Origin: Leptospiraceae bacterium
GTDB lineage: Bacteria; Spirochaetota; Leptospiria; Leptospirales; Leptospiraceae
Length of the DNA stretch: 64,000 bases
Direction: 5' to 3'
NCBI GenBank assembly: GCA_024233865.1
Contig: JACKPA010000010.1
Coordinates: 62,001 to 126,000 of the forward strand
Positions 41,070 to 51,211 of the stretch are shown piece by piece; the first letter of the stretch is position 1, and every line of letters starts with the position of its first letter. A model generated the notes under the pieces. It made no database searches and was not told the DNA's origin. It saw only the letters and a list, made by a program, of their open reading frames with translations. A program made the translations under genes and the position numbers.

Positions 41070-43022
41070 CTATAACTTATTTGGGGGTCTTACAATCCAT
41101 TTTATTACACCTTTTGAAAATTTTTCTTTTTCTTCCTTTGTAATTTCTTCAGTACTAAACCGAATCTTATAATGAACCTTAAGCAATTCATATAAGCTTT
41201 GATCACTTATACCAATCCTTTGGAGCCATTGCAAATAGGTTTCATTGTGTTTCCTCTTTTTGCCAAGAAGCTTGTTTAAATGTATTTCAACATGCTCAAA
41301 ATCAAAGAGTATTGGATCGTAGTTTTTTTTACCGCTTTGTCTGAATATAGTTGCCTTTTCTTTCAATAAACGTTTAGAGAAAATCCGAAAAAATAGAAAA
41401 ATAGAAAGTATTATAACTCCTAGAATCAAGTATATCTGTATATGGAAATTTTTTTGTTTTTGAATCAAAAACAACTTCAAACGAAAAAAGGCAAAAAAAT
41501 CTGATAGACTTTTAAAAAAAGATTGATTTTGCTCATCTTCTTTTAACCAAACGGAGGGAGTATTGTCTATAACTGTCCATTTCCCATCCAAATACGCAGA
41601 TGCCCAAGCGTGTTTATCTTTTTCCCGAACAATATAAGCCTCTTCTAATGAACTATACTCGTCCACTCCAAATCCCGTCACATAACGAGCTGGTATTCCC
41701 GCTTGTCGAAGGAGCAAGACGGTAGCCGTAGCGAAATATTCACAATGACCAGCTTTTTTGTGCAATAAAAAATGTTCCAAGGCTGTAGTATTCGCTTTAG
41801 GTTTTGTAAGTTTTGTTGTATAACTAAAATTGCTTTTGAAGTAATTTCGAATTGTTTCTACAACTTCTGATTGACTCGACTGTTCTAACTCTAATTCTTG
41901 AGCGATTTTTTGAATTGCAGGTAATTCGTTTTTGGGAATATGCAAATCAGCTTTCGAGGGAGAGACATAGTAATCACTGTTAGAATCGTATACAACTTTA
42001 TATTGAATAAAGTTTGGACTTTCTAAAAACTTTAATGTTCCGTATTCGTTTTTTTGCAATCCTACAACTTCAAGGTTTTCTATCTTAAACGTTCCGGAAT
42101 AAGTTGGTAATACTCCTTCATTTTTGGGATAATTATAAATGAAAGATAAACTCTGTGAAGTTTGGGGAGGATCGTAGAGTTCCCAAGTATTGATTCCAAT
42201 GGCTTTCACCGTTCTAAATTCCATTTCCTTGTTGTACCATATAGTAGATAAAAAAGTATCATAAGTTGCCTCCGTAATATAAAGGAAATTGGGAAAATGT
42301 GTATTTGGTATTATTCTCATAATAATTGTATCGGACAATTTTAGTAATCCAATCTCGCCGAGCATAGTCGTGCTCTTAAACGGATCTGTATTTTGACGTA
42401 AATACCAGTTTTTAAAATATTCCTTTGCCTTTTCTCGCAAATACAAATCAGTAGAAGACATTAAATTTATCATTGCAAAGCCCATAAAAGCAGCAGATAA
42501 CATAAGAGAGACGAAGAGTTTAAGAGAATATCTCTTATTCCTTATATACAAGGAAGCCCAGAAGAATATTAGAAATAGTACAGTATAATAGGAAATATCT
42601 TTCTTATTTCCCATTGCTGCCGCAATAATACAAAGCAATGCATAAGGATATCGAATATCAATTGGTTTGTGTATAAATGCTTTTTTGTTTTTTTTTGTTC
42701 CTAAAACGGTGCCAATGATAATCTTCTCACTTATACTATAAACTTGTGCAAATAAGATAGGAATAAAAGCTATGGGAATCCATTTAACAAGATTTAATAC
42801 AAACTCTTTTAACTCACTGTCTATATAGATAATGATAGTATAACCAACCAACACAAGTGAATTCAAGTCACTAATTTTTACAAAGTCTTCTTTTGACAAA
42901 TCCCATTTATATTTTAGTAAGTTGGATAATTCTAAAGAAAAAGCCAGAAATAAAGCAATTTCTAAGTGCAGAGTACTCCAACCCCAAAAAACAAGACAGG
43001 CACCAAGAAATAATTTTGGCAT
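41070..43022 (-). CDS. TgpA-like transglutaminase-domain membrane protein (DUF3488)
   Basis: 650 aa. A block of about six membrane helices (1-185) precedes a large periplasmic region with a papain-like transglutaminase core: Cys in KAGHCEYFATATVLLLRQAG, followed by IPARYVTGFG, His in DKHAWASAYLDG and Asp in WTVIDNTPS. A further helix near 500 (YLILGVIILSIFLFFRIF) leads to a cytoplasmic tail with a DUF4129-like look. This is the usual third gene of moxR-DUF58-tgpA operons, thought to act on envelope proteins. It starts 2 bp after the DUF58 gene. Confidence 0.88.
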   Translation of the reverse strand: MPKLFLGACLVFWGWSTLHLEIALFLAFSLELSNLLKYKWDLSKEDFVKISDLNSLVLVGYTIIIYIDSELKEFVLNLVKWIPIAFIPILFAQVYSISEKIIIGTVLGTKKNKKAFIHKPIDIRYPYALLCIIAAAMGNKKDISYYTVLFLIFFWASLYIRNKRYSLKLFVSLMLSAAFMGFAMINLMSSTDLYLREKAKEYFKNWYLRQNTDPFKSTTMLGEIGLLKLSDTIIMRIIPNTHFPNFLYITEATYDTFLSTIWYNKEMEFRTVKAIGINTWELYDPPQTSQSLSFIYNYPKNEGVLPTYSGTFKIENLEVVGLQKNEYGTLKFLESPNFIQYKVVYDSNSDYYVSPSKADLHIPKNELPAIQKIAQELELEQSSQSEVVETIRNYFKSNFSYTTKLTKPKANTTALEHFLLHKKAGHCEYFATATVLLLRQAGIPARYVTGFGVDEYSSLEEAYIVREKDKHAWASAYLDGKWTVIDNTPSVWLKEDEQNQSFFKSLSDFFAFFRLKLFLIQKQKNFHIQIYLILGVIILSIFLFFRIFSKRLLKEKATIFRQSGKKNYDPILFDFEHVEIHLNKLLGKKRKHNETYLQWLQRIGISDQSLYELLKVHYKIRFSTEEITKEEKEKFSKGVIKWIVRPPNKL

Positions 43023-43024
43023 TT

Positions 43025-44371
43025 TTATTCTGTTTGTAATCCTTCTTGGATTTGAGATGTTTCTAAAACCTTGATTTTTGTCTTGAGTTGTATGGTTTCT
43101 AGTTGCTTTGTAACTTTTTGCATATCATCTACAATTAAGTATACACGTAATTCAATATGATTGTATTCTAACAATTGAATGAGTTCTATTTGCATATCAT
43201 TTAAAGAAATTAAAATGAGGAGCACCGAACTCATGAAGTGAATATGGTTTTTTACGGAATTTGTTAGTATTTGGAATTTTTGGTTACAGCAAGGTTTTAT
43301 GGATGCTAAGGTTTCTAGTAAATATGAACTTGTATGGAGTCCAGACCCTGCCGTTAAGCAAAAACTTTTATCACCAACAAACATTAAATCAAGTAAGGAT
43401 TCGTTTGATTCCATTTTTAAGATTACAGAAGACGCTAAAGAAACCGCCTCTTCAAAAACGTCACTGTAGGCTTCCTTTGTGAACGTATCCAAAATCAAAG
43501 AAGAACGAGTCAAATTTTCATCATGGAATTCTTTCACCATAGGTTGACCTCTTTTGGCAGATGTCTTCCAATGGATATTCTTTATTGGGTCACCGAATTG
43601 GTATTCCCTTACCGAGAAAAATTCAAGTGATTCTCCTTTTTTCATTGTTTGAGTTAAATCATTTTGATTGTATTTTTTTGCACCAGTAAATAATAATTTT
43701 GATATAAGGTATTGTTTTGGAAGGACTAAGATAGAGTTATTCTGGTTTATAATAAAACTTGTTTTTAAAAAGGAAAAAGGATCACGTTTGTTTACGATAC
43801 TTCTTACAAAATGAATGTAGCCTCTTTTCAATGGCATTAATGATAATTCTATTTCTGCTTCCTCGTTTGATTTTAAATCGGGTAATGGAAATTCATTTGC
43901 ATATACATTTCTTTTTTTTTGGACTAGCCACTTCCAACGATAAAACTTCATCTTTCTATCAAACCAATTTCGTTTTTCTTCACCTGGTTCTATTGTGTTA
44001 TAAAATTCGGTTTTAGTTGGTACTGCTAAAGCAAATTCCTCTTTATAAAAAAGGTTTGATTCCTTTTTTTTGCCTTTGTTTTTTATTACAATGGTATAGT
44101 GTAATTCTTTGTTCACTAAGCATTGTTTGGGCAATATTCTTTGTATCTCCAATGTCGGTTTGAACTTTAGGCTAAACAAAATAGAAATAAAACATATTGA
44201 TAGGTGCAAACAAAATATTTGGTAGATAAGAGTTTTTTGAGTATTAAGCCCAAAAATAAAGAGTAAAAACAGAATGCTAAATGCAAATCTACCTAAAGTA
44301 GTAAACCTATTCCTTATCCATGCTTGGAATAGATAGAAATTGTAGTACCTTTTATAGATTCTATCTTTCAT
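43025..44371 (-). CDS. DUF58 protein
   Basis: 448 aa. Two helices near the N-terminus (about 26-65) precede a beta-rich region and then the DUF58 signature: EFFSVREYQFGDPIKNIHW followed by KTSAKRGQPMVKEFHDE, with a VWA-like fold after it (SSLILDTF). DUF58 proteins are partners of MoxR ATPases in a chaperone-like system of unclear target. It overlaps moxR by 4 bp. Confidence 0.9.
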   Translation of the reverse strand: MKDRIYKRYYNFYLFQAWIRNRFTTLGRFAFSILFLLFIFGLNTQKTLIYQIFCLHLSICFISILFSLKFKPTLEIQRILPKQCLVNKELHYTIVIKNKGKKKESNLFYKEEFALAVPTKTEFYNTIEPGEEKRNWFDRKMKFYRWKWLVQKKRNVYANEFPLPDLKSNEEAEIELSLMPLKRGYIHFVRSIVNKRDPFSFLKTSFIINQNNSILVLPKQYLISKLLFTGAKKYNQNDLTQTMKKGESLEFFSVREYQFGDPIKNIHWKTSAKRGQPMVKEFHDENLTRSSLILDTFTKEAYSDVFEEAVSLASSVILKMESNESLLDLMFVGDKSFCLTAGSGLHTSSYLLETLASIKPCCNQKFQILTNSVKNHIHFMSSVLLILISLNDMQIELIQLLEYNHIELRVYLIVDDMQKVTKQLETIQLKTKIKVLETSQIQEGLQTE

Positions 44372-45306
44372 ACTGGTGTTTTAAGCCTAGCAAGTATATC
44401 TTTGATAATAGATTGACTAGTCACACCGGAAAATTTTGCCTGTGAGTTTAGAACAATTCGGTGAGCAAGAGCTGGAACCGCCATCTCTTGGATATAATCC
44501 GGAATCACATAATCAATTCCATCAAACAAAGCCAGGGCTTTTGAGGAGTTTAGTAAAGCAATCGAACCACGCGGACTAGAACCAAGCAAGGCACCTTCCG
44601 TGTTTCTACTTGCCGAAACAATATCAACGATATAATACTTCAACTCTTCTGTGATTTTTATATCTTGGATCAACTTACGAATTTCTAAGATTTCGGAAAT
44701 ACTCACTACTTTTTCTACCTTTTTTAGATGAGAAATTTTATGCTCACTTAGTATCGTAACTTCTTCGTCTCTTGTCACATACCCAAGATGGAGTTTTAGC
44801 ATAAACCGATCCAATTGTGATTCCGGGATTGGATATGTTCCCCAAGATTCAATAGGATTTTGGGTTGCCACTACAAAAAAGAGGTCTTCCAACTTTAGTA
44901 TTTTCCCGTCAATGCTCACTTGGTTTTCTGCCATTGCTTCTAATAGAGCTGACTGTGTTCTTGGATTGGCACGATTGAGTTCGTCTGTAAGCAAAATGTT
45001 AGCGAAAATTGGTCCTTTGTGTAGGTGGAAGTTTCCGTCTTTCTGATTAAAAATGGAAACGCCTATAATATCGCTTGGAAGCAGATCGGGAGTAAATTGA
45101 ATCCTTTTGAAATCGGTATCAATGGATTGAGCTAGTGTTTTAGCGAGGCTTGTTTTTCCCGTTCCAGGAACATCTTCTAACAAAACGTGCCCTCCACTAA
45201 AAAACGCAGCCAACAGTTTTTTGATAACGGAAGGTTCACCTTTTATTACTTTTCTGATATTATGGAGAAGCTTTTCATAAATTATTTTGGCATTTTGAAT
45301 ATTCAT
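44368..45306 (-). CDS. moxR: MoxR-family AAA+ ATPase
   Basis: 312-aa AAA+ protein with Walker A EDVPGTGKTSLAKTLA, Walker B LLTDELNRANPRTQSALLEA, sensor ATQNPIESWGTYPIPESQLD and the RFMLKL arginine. MoxR ATPases act as metal-insertion or maturation chaperones with the VWA/DUF58 partner encoded downstream. First gene of the three-gene operon; divergent from pirin across about 205 bp, where the promoter should lie. Confidence 0.92.
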   Translation of the reverse strand: MNIQNAKIIYEKLLHNIRKVIKGEPSVIKKLLAAFFSGGHVLLEDVPGTGKTSLAKTLAQSIDTDFKRIQFTPDLLPSDIIGVSIFNQKDGNFHLHKGPIFANILLTDELNRANPRTQSALLEAMAENQVSIDGKILKLEDLFFVVATQNPIESWGTYPIPESQLDRFMLKLHLGYVTRDEEVTILSEHKISHLKKVEKVVSISEILEIRKLIQDIKITEELKYYIVDIVSASRNTEGALLGSSPRGSIALLNSSKALALFDGIDYVIPDYIQEMAVPALAHRIVLNSQAKFSGVTSQSIIKDILARLKTPV

Positions 45307-45512
45307 TGCTAAAAGACCAGTTCCTTTTCATTTTACTTTTGTGTCAATACCGATGCGGTTTGTCCAAGACCGGTGAAAACGGAATTTTTTGATATGGCTG
45401 ACGGACTTAGGGCTTGTGTCAAGATTTAAAAATAAGGCGATTTTTCAAAAAAGCTTCTGTTCCTAAGAATTTTCTTGAATTAAAAATTGGTAAACTATAT
45501 TAGTATATAAAG

Positions 45513-46355
45513 ATGATGAGCTACACAAGTATTTTGAAACGAATCACTGGAACTTTTGTCCAAGACGGAGCTGGAGTAAATCTTTCGCGTATTATTGGTC
45601 AACCGCGATTGCGCAATCTAGACCCGTTTTTGCTTTTGGATGAGTTTAAATCCGAATCTTCGAAAGATTACATTGCCGGTTTTCCGTCTCATCCGCATCG
45701 AGGATTTGAAACGGTAACATATATGCTCCATGGTGCAATGAGACATAGAGACAACCAAAACAATGAGGGTCATTTGCGAACAGGCGATATTCAATGGATG
45801 ACCGCAGGAAGAGGTATTGTTCATGAAGAAATGCCTGAACAAGACAATGGTCTACTATGGGGATTTCAGCTTTGGGTCAACCTACCATCAGCTCAAAAAA
45901 TGTGTAATCCACGCTACCAAGACATTGCAAGCCATTTTATTCAGGAAATAAATTTGACCCATGGTGGAATTGTTAGAATTATTGCCGGTCAGTACCAAGA
46001 CAAGCAAGGGGTAATAAAAGATGTTTCAGTTAAGCCGGAATATTTTGATGTTCGTCTGACAGAAAAAGATATTTTTGAGCACACCATCGAAGAAGGTAGA
46101 ACCAGTTTCCTCTATGTTTATCTAGGAGAGATAGAGCTTTTTGATTCGCATGAAAAATGGGAAAAAATCCACACAAATGAACTAGCCGTTTTAGACCCAG
46201 GAAAAAGACTAAAGTTGCAAGGAGAAAAAGCGGGTGTACTCTTCTTATCTGCTTTTCCGATTAGGGAACCAATAGTACAATACGGACCTTTTGTTATGAA
46301 CAATCCGCAGGAAATCGAACAAGCTATAAACGATTATCGAGAAGGCAATTTTTAG
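45513..46355 (+). CDS. Pirin-family protein
   Basis: 280 aa, bicupin. Metal ligands are in the N-terminal cupin: GFPSHPHRGFETVTYML, then GAMRHRDNQ and IVHEEMPEQ. Pirins bind iron; some are quercetinases, others regulators. No neighbour hints at the substrate. Two adjacent ATGs (45513 and 45516) could both start the protein. Confidence 0.92.
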   Translation: MMSYTSILKRITGTFVQDGAGVNLSRIIGQPRLRNLDPFLLLDEFKSESSKDYIAGFPSHPHRGFETVTYMLHGAMRHRDNQNNEGHLRTGDIQWMTAGRGIVHEEMPEQDNGLLWGFQLWVNLPSAQKMCNPRYQDIASHFIQEINLTHGGIVRIIAGQYQDKQGVIKDVSVKPEYFDVRLTEKDIFEHTIEEGRTSFLYVYLGEIELFDSHEKWEKIHTNELAVLDPGKRLKLQGEKAGVLFLSAFPIREPIVQYGPFVMNNPQEIEQAINDYREGNF

Positions 46356-46389
46356 GGTATACGTGAAACTCTCATCAAGAAGTAAGTAT

Positions 46390-47490
46390 TCAAAATCCAA
46401 AATCTAATTGTCCCTTTATCGGGATATTAGATTTGGTCGTTTTGGATCGACGTTGTTTTGGTTTTGGCTCTTTTTTAATTTCTTCAAAAATCGAGTTAAT
46501 TCTCATCAATTCGAATTCTATTACTTCTGTATATTCTCTAAATTCGGTTTTGAGTTTCTTTTTAATATCTTGTAGCTTTTTTTGAGAAAATGTCAAAAAA
46601 TTCCAAGAAGGATCCTTTTTTACTTGAGTTAACATTTTTTTCAAATAGTTCTGAGATTTGTTTAAAATATTTAGAGTATATTTTAGCTCAAAAACGCTAC
46701 TTTCTTTTTCTGTTTCACCTTTGCGAATATTATAAAGAGCGATTAGCATATCCATTTTTTCTAAATCTCTGAGTTGGTAAGCTTCCTGGATTTCAAACCA
46801 AAGCTCTTTTTCAAAATCAGACTGGTTTTGGTTACTATCCGGATGTAATTTTTGTACAATATAACGATAGCGATCTTTTAGCCTATTATCTACCGGTTCT
46901 TTTTCCTTTTTTTTTCGAAGGTTGAATATTCCATCCATATCTTCAAAAAAATCTTTGCCAAATTTTGCATCTTCCGCATCAAAAAAATCATTCATAAATT
47001 CTCTAAATTCTTTTTCTAACTCATCATCGTCTTCTTTTGCATCATCAAAATCTTCATAATCTCCGAATTTCGGTTCTTCATCTTCTGAATATGGTTCTTC
47101 GTCCTGATATTCTTCCGGATGTTCCCTTTTATGCTGCACTCTTAGATAAGCTTGGTGTAAATTCAAATTATAGTAATGAGCTTCTTCTTCTATTTCTTCC
47201 AGAAGAAGTTGTTTTTCTTCCAGTTCTTGATTTTTTTGTCTAATGTACAAAATTTCATCCCCAAATTGAGTATTTATCCAATTGCCATAAGCCGGTTTAT
47301 CAGCTTTTTCAAAATGTTGGATTTGTAATTTGAGGGAATCTATTTTTTTAATGACTTTTTGACAGTCTTTAATATAACTTTTACGAATTGGTTTTTGATC
47401 GATTAAAACAAGGGATTTGGTTGTTGTATTAATTTTTATGTTTTTTAACATTGGATTCGTTTTTTTCTGTTTAATGGGAGTTTTTCTCAT
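46390..47490 (-). CDS. J-domain-containing protein
   Basis: 366 aa, highly charged. The J-domain is internal (about 225-280): YRYIVQKLHPDSNQNQSDFE with the HPD tripeptide, then ELWFEIQEAYQLRDLEKM. N-terminal and C-terminal regions are coiled-coil and an acidic segment (about 130-200) is rich in Asp and Glu. J proteins stimulate Hsp70/DnaK; the client is unknown. AAGGG precedes the ATG. It is convergent with pirin. Confidence 0.8.
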   Translation of the reverse strand: MRKTPIKQKKTNPMLKNIKINTTTKSLVLIDQKPIRKSYIKDCQKVIKKIDSLKLQIQHFEKADKPAYGNWINTQFGDEILYIRQKNQELEEKQLLLEEIEEEAHYYNLNLHQAYLRVQHKREHPEEYQDEEPYSEDEEPKFGDYEDFDDAKEDDDELEKEFREFMNDFFDAEDAKFGKDFFEDMDGIFNLRKKKEKEPVDNRLKDRYRYIVQKLHPDSNQNQSDFEKELWFEIQEAYQLRDLEKMDMLIALYNIRKGETEKESSVFELKYTLNILNKSQNYLKKMLTQVKKDPSWNFLTFSQKKLQDIKKKLKTEFREYTEVIEFELMRINSIFEEIKKEPKPKQRRSKTTKSNIPIKGQLDFGF

Positions 47491-47652
47491 TTTTTAACCC
47501 TTGGTTATTTTTTCTCACAAATTCAATTTATCTTTTAGGCTATGGAGTAAGGTTTTTCAGTCAAGTTTTTTGTATGAGAATAAAATAATAACTTTAAATA
47601 CTTGCTACCATGGACATACGATAGAAAATCACCAGTTGATCGGAGATGAAAG

Positions 47653-50160
47653 TTGAAATCTAAACTTTATAATTTACCCATTTGGAAAAAAGTCTTAATT
47701 TTAGGGATTTTACTGATTATCCCTTTTTTAATCGTTTTTTTTGTATTGGTCTCTCAAATCAATACATTGCGAATTGAGTTTACTCACAAGGAAATACAAG
47801 GAGTTGAATATTTGAGTAAACTGAGGTATTTGCTCGAAGCAGTTCAGCAACACAGGGGAATGTCTAGTGCTTACTTAAGAGGGGATACTTCTTTTAAAAG
47901 TAGAATTGAACAAAAACAAAAAGAATTTAGTGTTTTATTTGAAAAAATTGAAATTATCGAAAAGAAACACAGTAGAGCTTTGAATACAACTTCTCTCTGG
48001 CAAACCCTTAAAAAAAATACAAATCAAACTATAAATGAATCTTTATCCAACTCAGCGAAAACGAGCTTTGCAAAACATACGGAAGTCATCAAAGAAATCA
48101 TAGCTCTGGATCGCCATATTGGCGATACTTCCAATCTGATTCTTGATCCTGATATAGATACCTATTATTTAATGGATGTATTGCTCATTCGATTACCGGA
48201 TTTATTTGAATATTTAGGGCAATCTCGCGGATTGGGTTCCGGAATATGTGCGACGGGAAAAATTACACCGGAAGAGCGTTTCACTTTACTTCGTTTGTAT
48301 ATACTGATAGATGTGGGCTTTAAAGAAGTAGACGCTTCTTTACAAAGAGCTTTCCTTGATAACACGGAAATACAGCAAGAGCTAGGAAGCATAAGGAAAA
48401 AAGTTTCGATCTATTTGGAAAACTATCTGAATATGTTGGATAGGGGTGTTATAAAGGCAGAGAAGCCAAGTGTTACGGCAACGGAATTATTTGATACGGC
48501 AACCGTTCTTTTGGATCAAAGTTTTGATTTTTATGATAAGGTTGCTCCTCTTCTTACAAGGCTTTTGGAAAAACGAAAAAATCATTTCCTTCGTATACTC
48601 TATTTTTTATTAGCTGTTTCCTTACTCATCGTGCTTTTTGCCATGTTGTGTGGAATTTTGATTGGTCATTCTATTGTAAGTCCTATTCAAAAAGCAATAC
48701 AATTCTCAAATAAAATATCTTTTGGAGACTTAACGGAAATGGTTTCGGTTAGTAGTGTGGGAGCGGATGAAGCAGGAAAACTACTTACCTCTATGAACGT
48801 AATGGGAGCAAATATAAGTGGTATTGTATCTCGTTTACAGTTAGCTTCTAAGCAAATGGATGTTATGTCCTCCCAATTGGCTGAATCCACCTATAAATTC
48901 GTAGATAGTTCTCGTGAGCAAGCGGCAGCGTCTGAAGAGACATCAGCTTCCGTAGAAGAGCTTTCTGCTTCTTTTGGAACCGTAGCAGATTCTATAGAGC
49001 AGCAAACCAATAACGTAGAAGATATTAATGATAGGATCCAGTATGTAGGAAAATCCATGAATGATATTAATTCGTCTATGCAGATATTGGAGAAACAGGC
49101 TCGAAGTTATGTAACCAAAGGACGGGAAGGAAGACAAATTGTCCAACAGGCTACGGAAGCAATGGGTGAAATTACTAAAAATTCGGCTCATATTAGCAAA
49201 ATTGTCGGAATTATAACGGATATATCTAAACAAACTAATCTGCTTGCTCTAAACGCCTCCATAGAAGCAGCTCGTGCCGGTGAAGTCGGACAAGGTTTTG
49301 CAGTTGTTTCCGAAGAAATATCGAGATTGGCTGATAAAACAGACAAAAGTGTAAAAGAAATAAATAATCTTATTAAAGGGACTACAGAATCGGTTTCTAA
49401 TGGTAGTTATCGGGTTAAAGAAACAGAGACTCTGTTGAGCAGTATCATACTGGGAGTTGAACAAATTGAGAAATCTTCTACCAATGTGATGGATTTAATT
49501 CAAAATCAATTGCAAAATGTATCTTCGATTGCAACTAGTGCCAGAGAACTTTCTGACTTTTCCATAGAAATCAAACATGCAACAGAAGAGCAAAAACATG
49601 CAACAGAAGAGATAAACCAAGCAGTACAGGATATATCGGAACAAACACAAGCCATTACGAATAATGCAGAATTGCTTAGTGGGCTTATTCATAAATTAAA
49701 TACGTTTGGTTCTATCATGCGTGATATTATCATAATTTTTAAAGTCTCAGACCACCACTTTATCCAATGGAATGATTCTTTTAGAGTAAATGTAAAAGTC
49801 ATAGACGAACAACACCAACGTCTTTTTGATCTAATCAATGAACTGTACGCCAATATGCAAAAATCAGAAAGCAGAGATATTATTGCAAAAACAATTAAAG
49901 ACTTATTGGATTATACGGTTTACCACTTTCGGGAAGAAGAGAAGCTAATGGAACGCAGTAATTATTCCGGTATCGAACAGCACATTAAAATTCATAAAAG
50001 CATGATTGAAAACATTCAAAGGTTTCAGAAAGAATTTGAATCAGGGAATCCTTTGGTACACTATGAAATCCTTAGCTTTGTAGGCAATTGGTTGACTGCT
50101 CATATTATGGGAGTGGATCGTAAATATATGGGGCATTTTACGAAGCATGGAATTTTTTAG
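47653..50160 (+). CDS. Methyl-accepting chemotaxis protein with C-terminal bacteriohemerythrin
   Basis: 835 aa, TTG start with GGAGATGA just ahead (an ATG at 47646 is out of frame and stops after five codons). A membrane helix (about 10-32), a helical periplasmic sensor (LLEAVQQHRGMSSAYLRGD, NIT-like), and a second helix (about 318-345) precede HAMP. The cytoplasmic signalling hairpin has ALNASIEAARAGEVGQGFAV. The last 130 residues are a hemerythrin with DEQHQRLFDLINELY, YHFREEEKLME, IEQHIKIHKSM and AHIMGVDRKY ligands for a di-iron O2 site. This suggests oxygen-sensing taxis, as with DcrH. Confidence 0.9.
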   Translation: MKSKLYNLPIWKKVLILGILLIIPFLIVFFVLVSQINTLRIEFTHKEIQGVEYLSKLRYLLEAVQQHRGMSSAYLRGDTSFKSRIEQKQKEFSVLFEKIEIIEKKHSRALNTTSLWQTLKKNTNQTINESLSNSAKTSFAKHTEVIKEIIALDRHIGDTSNLILDPDIDTYYLMDVLLIRLPDLFEYLGQSRGLGSGICATGKITPEERFTLLRLYILIDVGFKEVDASLQRAFLDNTEIQQELGSIRKKVSIYLENYLNMLDRGVIKAEKPSVTATELFDTATVLLDQSFDFYDKVAPLLTRLLEKRKNHFLRILYFLLAVSLLIVLFAMLCGILIGHSIVSPIQKAIQFSNKISFGDLTEMVSVSSVGADEAGKLLTSMNVMGANISGIVSRLQLASKQMDVMSSQLAESTYKFVDSSREQAAASEETSASVEELSASFGTVADSIEQQTNNVEDINDRIQYVGKSMNDINSSMQILEKQARSYVTKGREGRQIVQQATEAMGEITKNSAHISKIVGIITDISKQTNLLALNASIEAARAGEVGQGFAVVSEEISRLADKTDKSVKEINNLIKGTTESVSNGSYRVKETETLLSSIILGVEQIEKSSTNVMDLIQNQLQNVSSIATSARELSDFSIEIKHATEEQKHATEEINQAVQDISEQTQAITNNAELLSGLIHKLNTFGSIMRDIIIIFKVSDHHFIQWNDSFRVNVKVIDEQHQRLFDLINELYANMQKSESRDIIAKTIKDLLDYTVYHFREEEKLMERSNYSGIEQHIKIHKSMIENIQRFQKEFESGNPLVHYEILSFVGNWLTAHIMGVDRKYMGHFTKHGIF

Positions 50161-50295
50161 GTGTACTAGCGTTTTGTAGATATGGAACATATAATGAAAA
50201 TACCGAGGATTAATTATCATTCCAACACTTGAAAATTCCAATTGGGACAAAATCACACAAATCAGAGAAGGCTTTGGAAAGATGAACCGCCCGTT

Positions 50296-50337
50296 GAGAC
50301 CCGTTGGGAACAGGCATGCCTGTTCCCAACGGGTCTC
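50296..50337. repeat. 42-bp perfect palindrome (REP-like, left end of RAYT element)
   Basis: GAGACCCGTTGGGAACAGGC followed by its mirror around AT; all 21 pairs match. A near-copy is at 50882-50915 inside the 3' end of the transposase gene. Such paired hairpins are the recognition sites of REP-associated Y1 transposases. Confidence 0.92.
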
Positions 50338-50391
50338 CTCCCAACGGAGTTCCCAACGAGGTGAATGAATAAATTTAGAAGGAATAATGAT

Positions 50392-50967
50392 ATGAAAAAT
50401 AGAAAATTAGTAAGATTAAAAAATTGGAATTATTCAAATTTTGGATATTATTTTATTACGTTTGTTACCAAATATAGAATTCCTTGGTTTGGTAAATTAA
50501 AGAATGGTATTATGGTTTTATCGGATTATGGCAAAATCGCAAATGAACTTTGGATGGAAATCCCAAACCATATTTCCGATGTTGTTTTGGATGAATTTAT
50601 CATCATGCCTGAACATATTCATGGGATTCTTTTTATTCCTTCCGAATCTTTGTCTCAGGTTGATGTCAAAAGAAACCTCGAAAAAATTCCGGTTGCAATT
50701 GGCTCTTTTAAATCTGCTGTTTCTCGGAAAATCCGTCTTTTAGGACAAACGGATTTTCAATGGCAAAAGTCGTATCATGACCGCATCATCAGGGATGAAT
50801 TTGCGTTAAGCAATATTCGGAATTATATCATAAATAATCCGATTCGTCATTATTTTCGTGGGAAAATTCCCTGGGGGAAATCCCGTTGGGAGCAGGCATG
50901 CCTGTTCCCAACGGGTCTCCACCCAACGATTCTAATTGATTCATACAAAATCAGGATGGCGGCGTGA
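50392..50967 (+). CDS. REP-associated tyrosine transposase (RAYT, Y1 family)
   Basis: 191 aa from the ATG at 50392, which has AGAAGG 10 bp upstream. Y1 hallmarks: GYYFITFVTKYRIPWFG, the HUH-type HIH in IMPEHIHGILF, and the catalytic Tyr in WQKSYHDRIIRDE with the NIRNYIINNPIRHY end. The last 24 codons or so (from about PWGKSRWEQ) are encoded by the right palindrome and flank, so the C-terminus is built from the element's own hairpin. The gene looks intact. Confidence 0.9.
   Translation: MKNRKLVRLKNWNYSNFGYYFITFVTKYRIPWFGKLKNGIMVLSDYGKIANELWMEIPNHISDVVLDEFIIMPEHIHGILFIPSESLSQVDVKRNLEKIPVAIGSFKSAVSRKIRLLGQTDFQWQKSYHDRIIRDEFALSNIRNYIINNPIRHYFRGKIPWGKSRWEQACLFPTGLHPTILIDSYKIRMAA
50882..50915. repeat. 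34-bp palindrome (right end of RAYT element)
   Basis: CCCGTTGGGAGCAGGCATGC followed by CTGTTCCCAACGGG; one mismatch relative to the left palindrome (G for A). It lies in the transposase reading frame. Confidence 0.88.
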
Positions 50968-51185
50968 AATTGGAAATCTTATTGGACAATTTTTCTACAC
51001 TTATCCAAAAATCGAGTGATATAAAAAAAATTAAAAGTATGATCCTCGAACTAGCCGTTCAAGGGAAATTCGTCCCCCAAGACTCCAACGACGAACCAGC
51101 TAGCGAGCTTTTAAAAAAGGTTCAAGCTTAAGAAAGAAAAGCTTATTGCGGAAGTAAAACGAGTAGACGATTTTTTCTTTCTATG
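50964..51185 (+). pseudogene. hsdS 5' fragment, frameshifted
   Basis: From GTG at 50964 the frame reads LEILLDNFSTLIQKSSD, then ILELAVQGKFVPQDSNDEPA and SELLKKVQA, stop at 51129. This is the conserved HsdS opening. Shifting by one base continues KKEKLIAEVKR, the next part of the family. No recognition domain follows. It is a second, dead type I specificity gene, distinct from the one at 34977. Confidence 0.8.
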
Positions 51186-51211
51186 CGATGAAACAGTAAT
51201 CATTTTATTAA

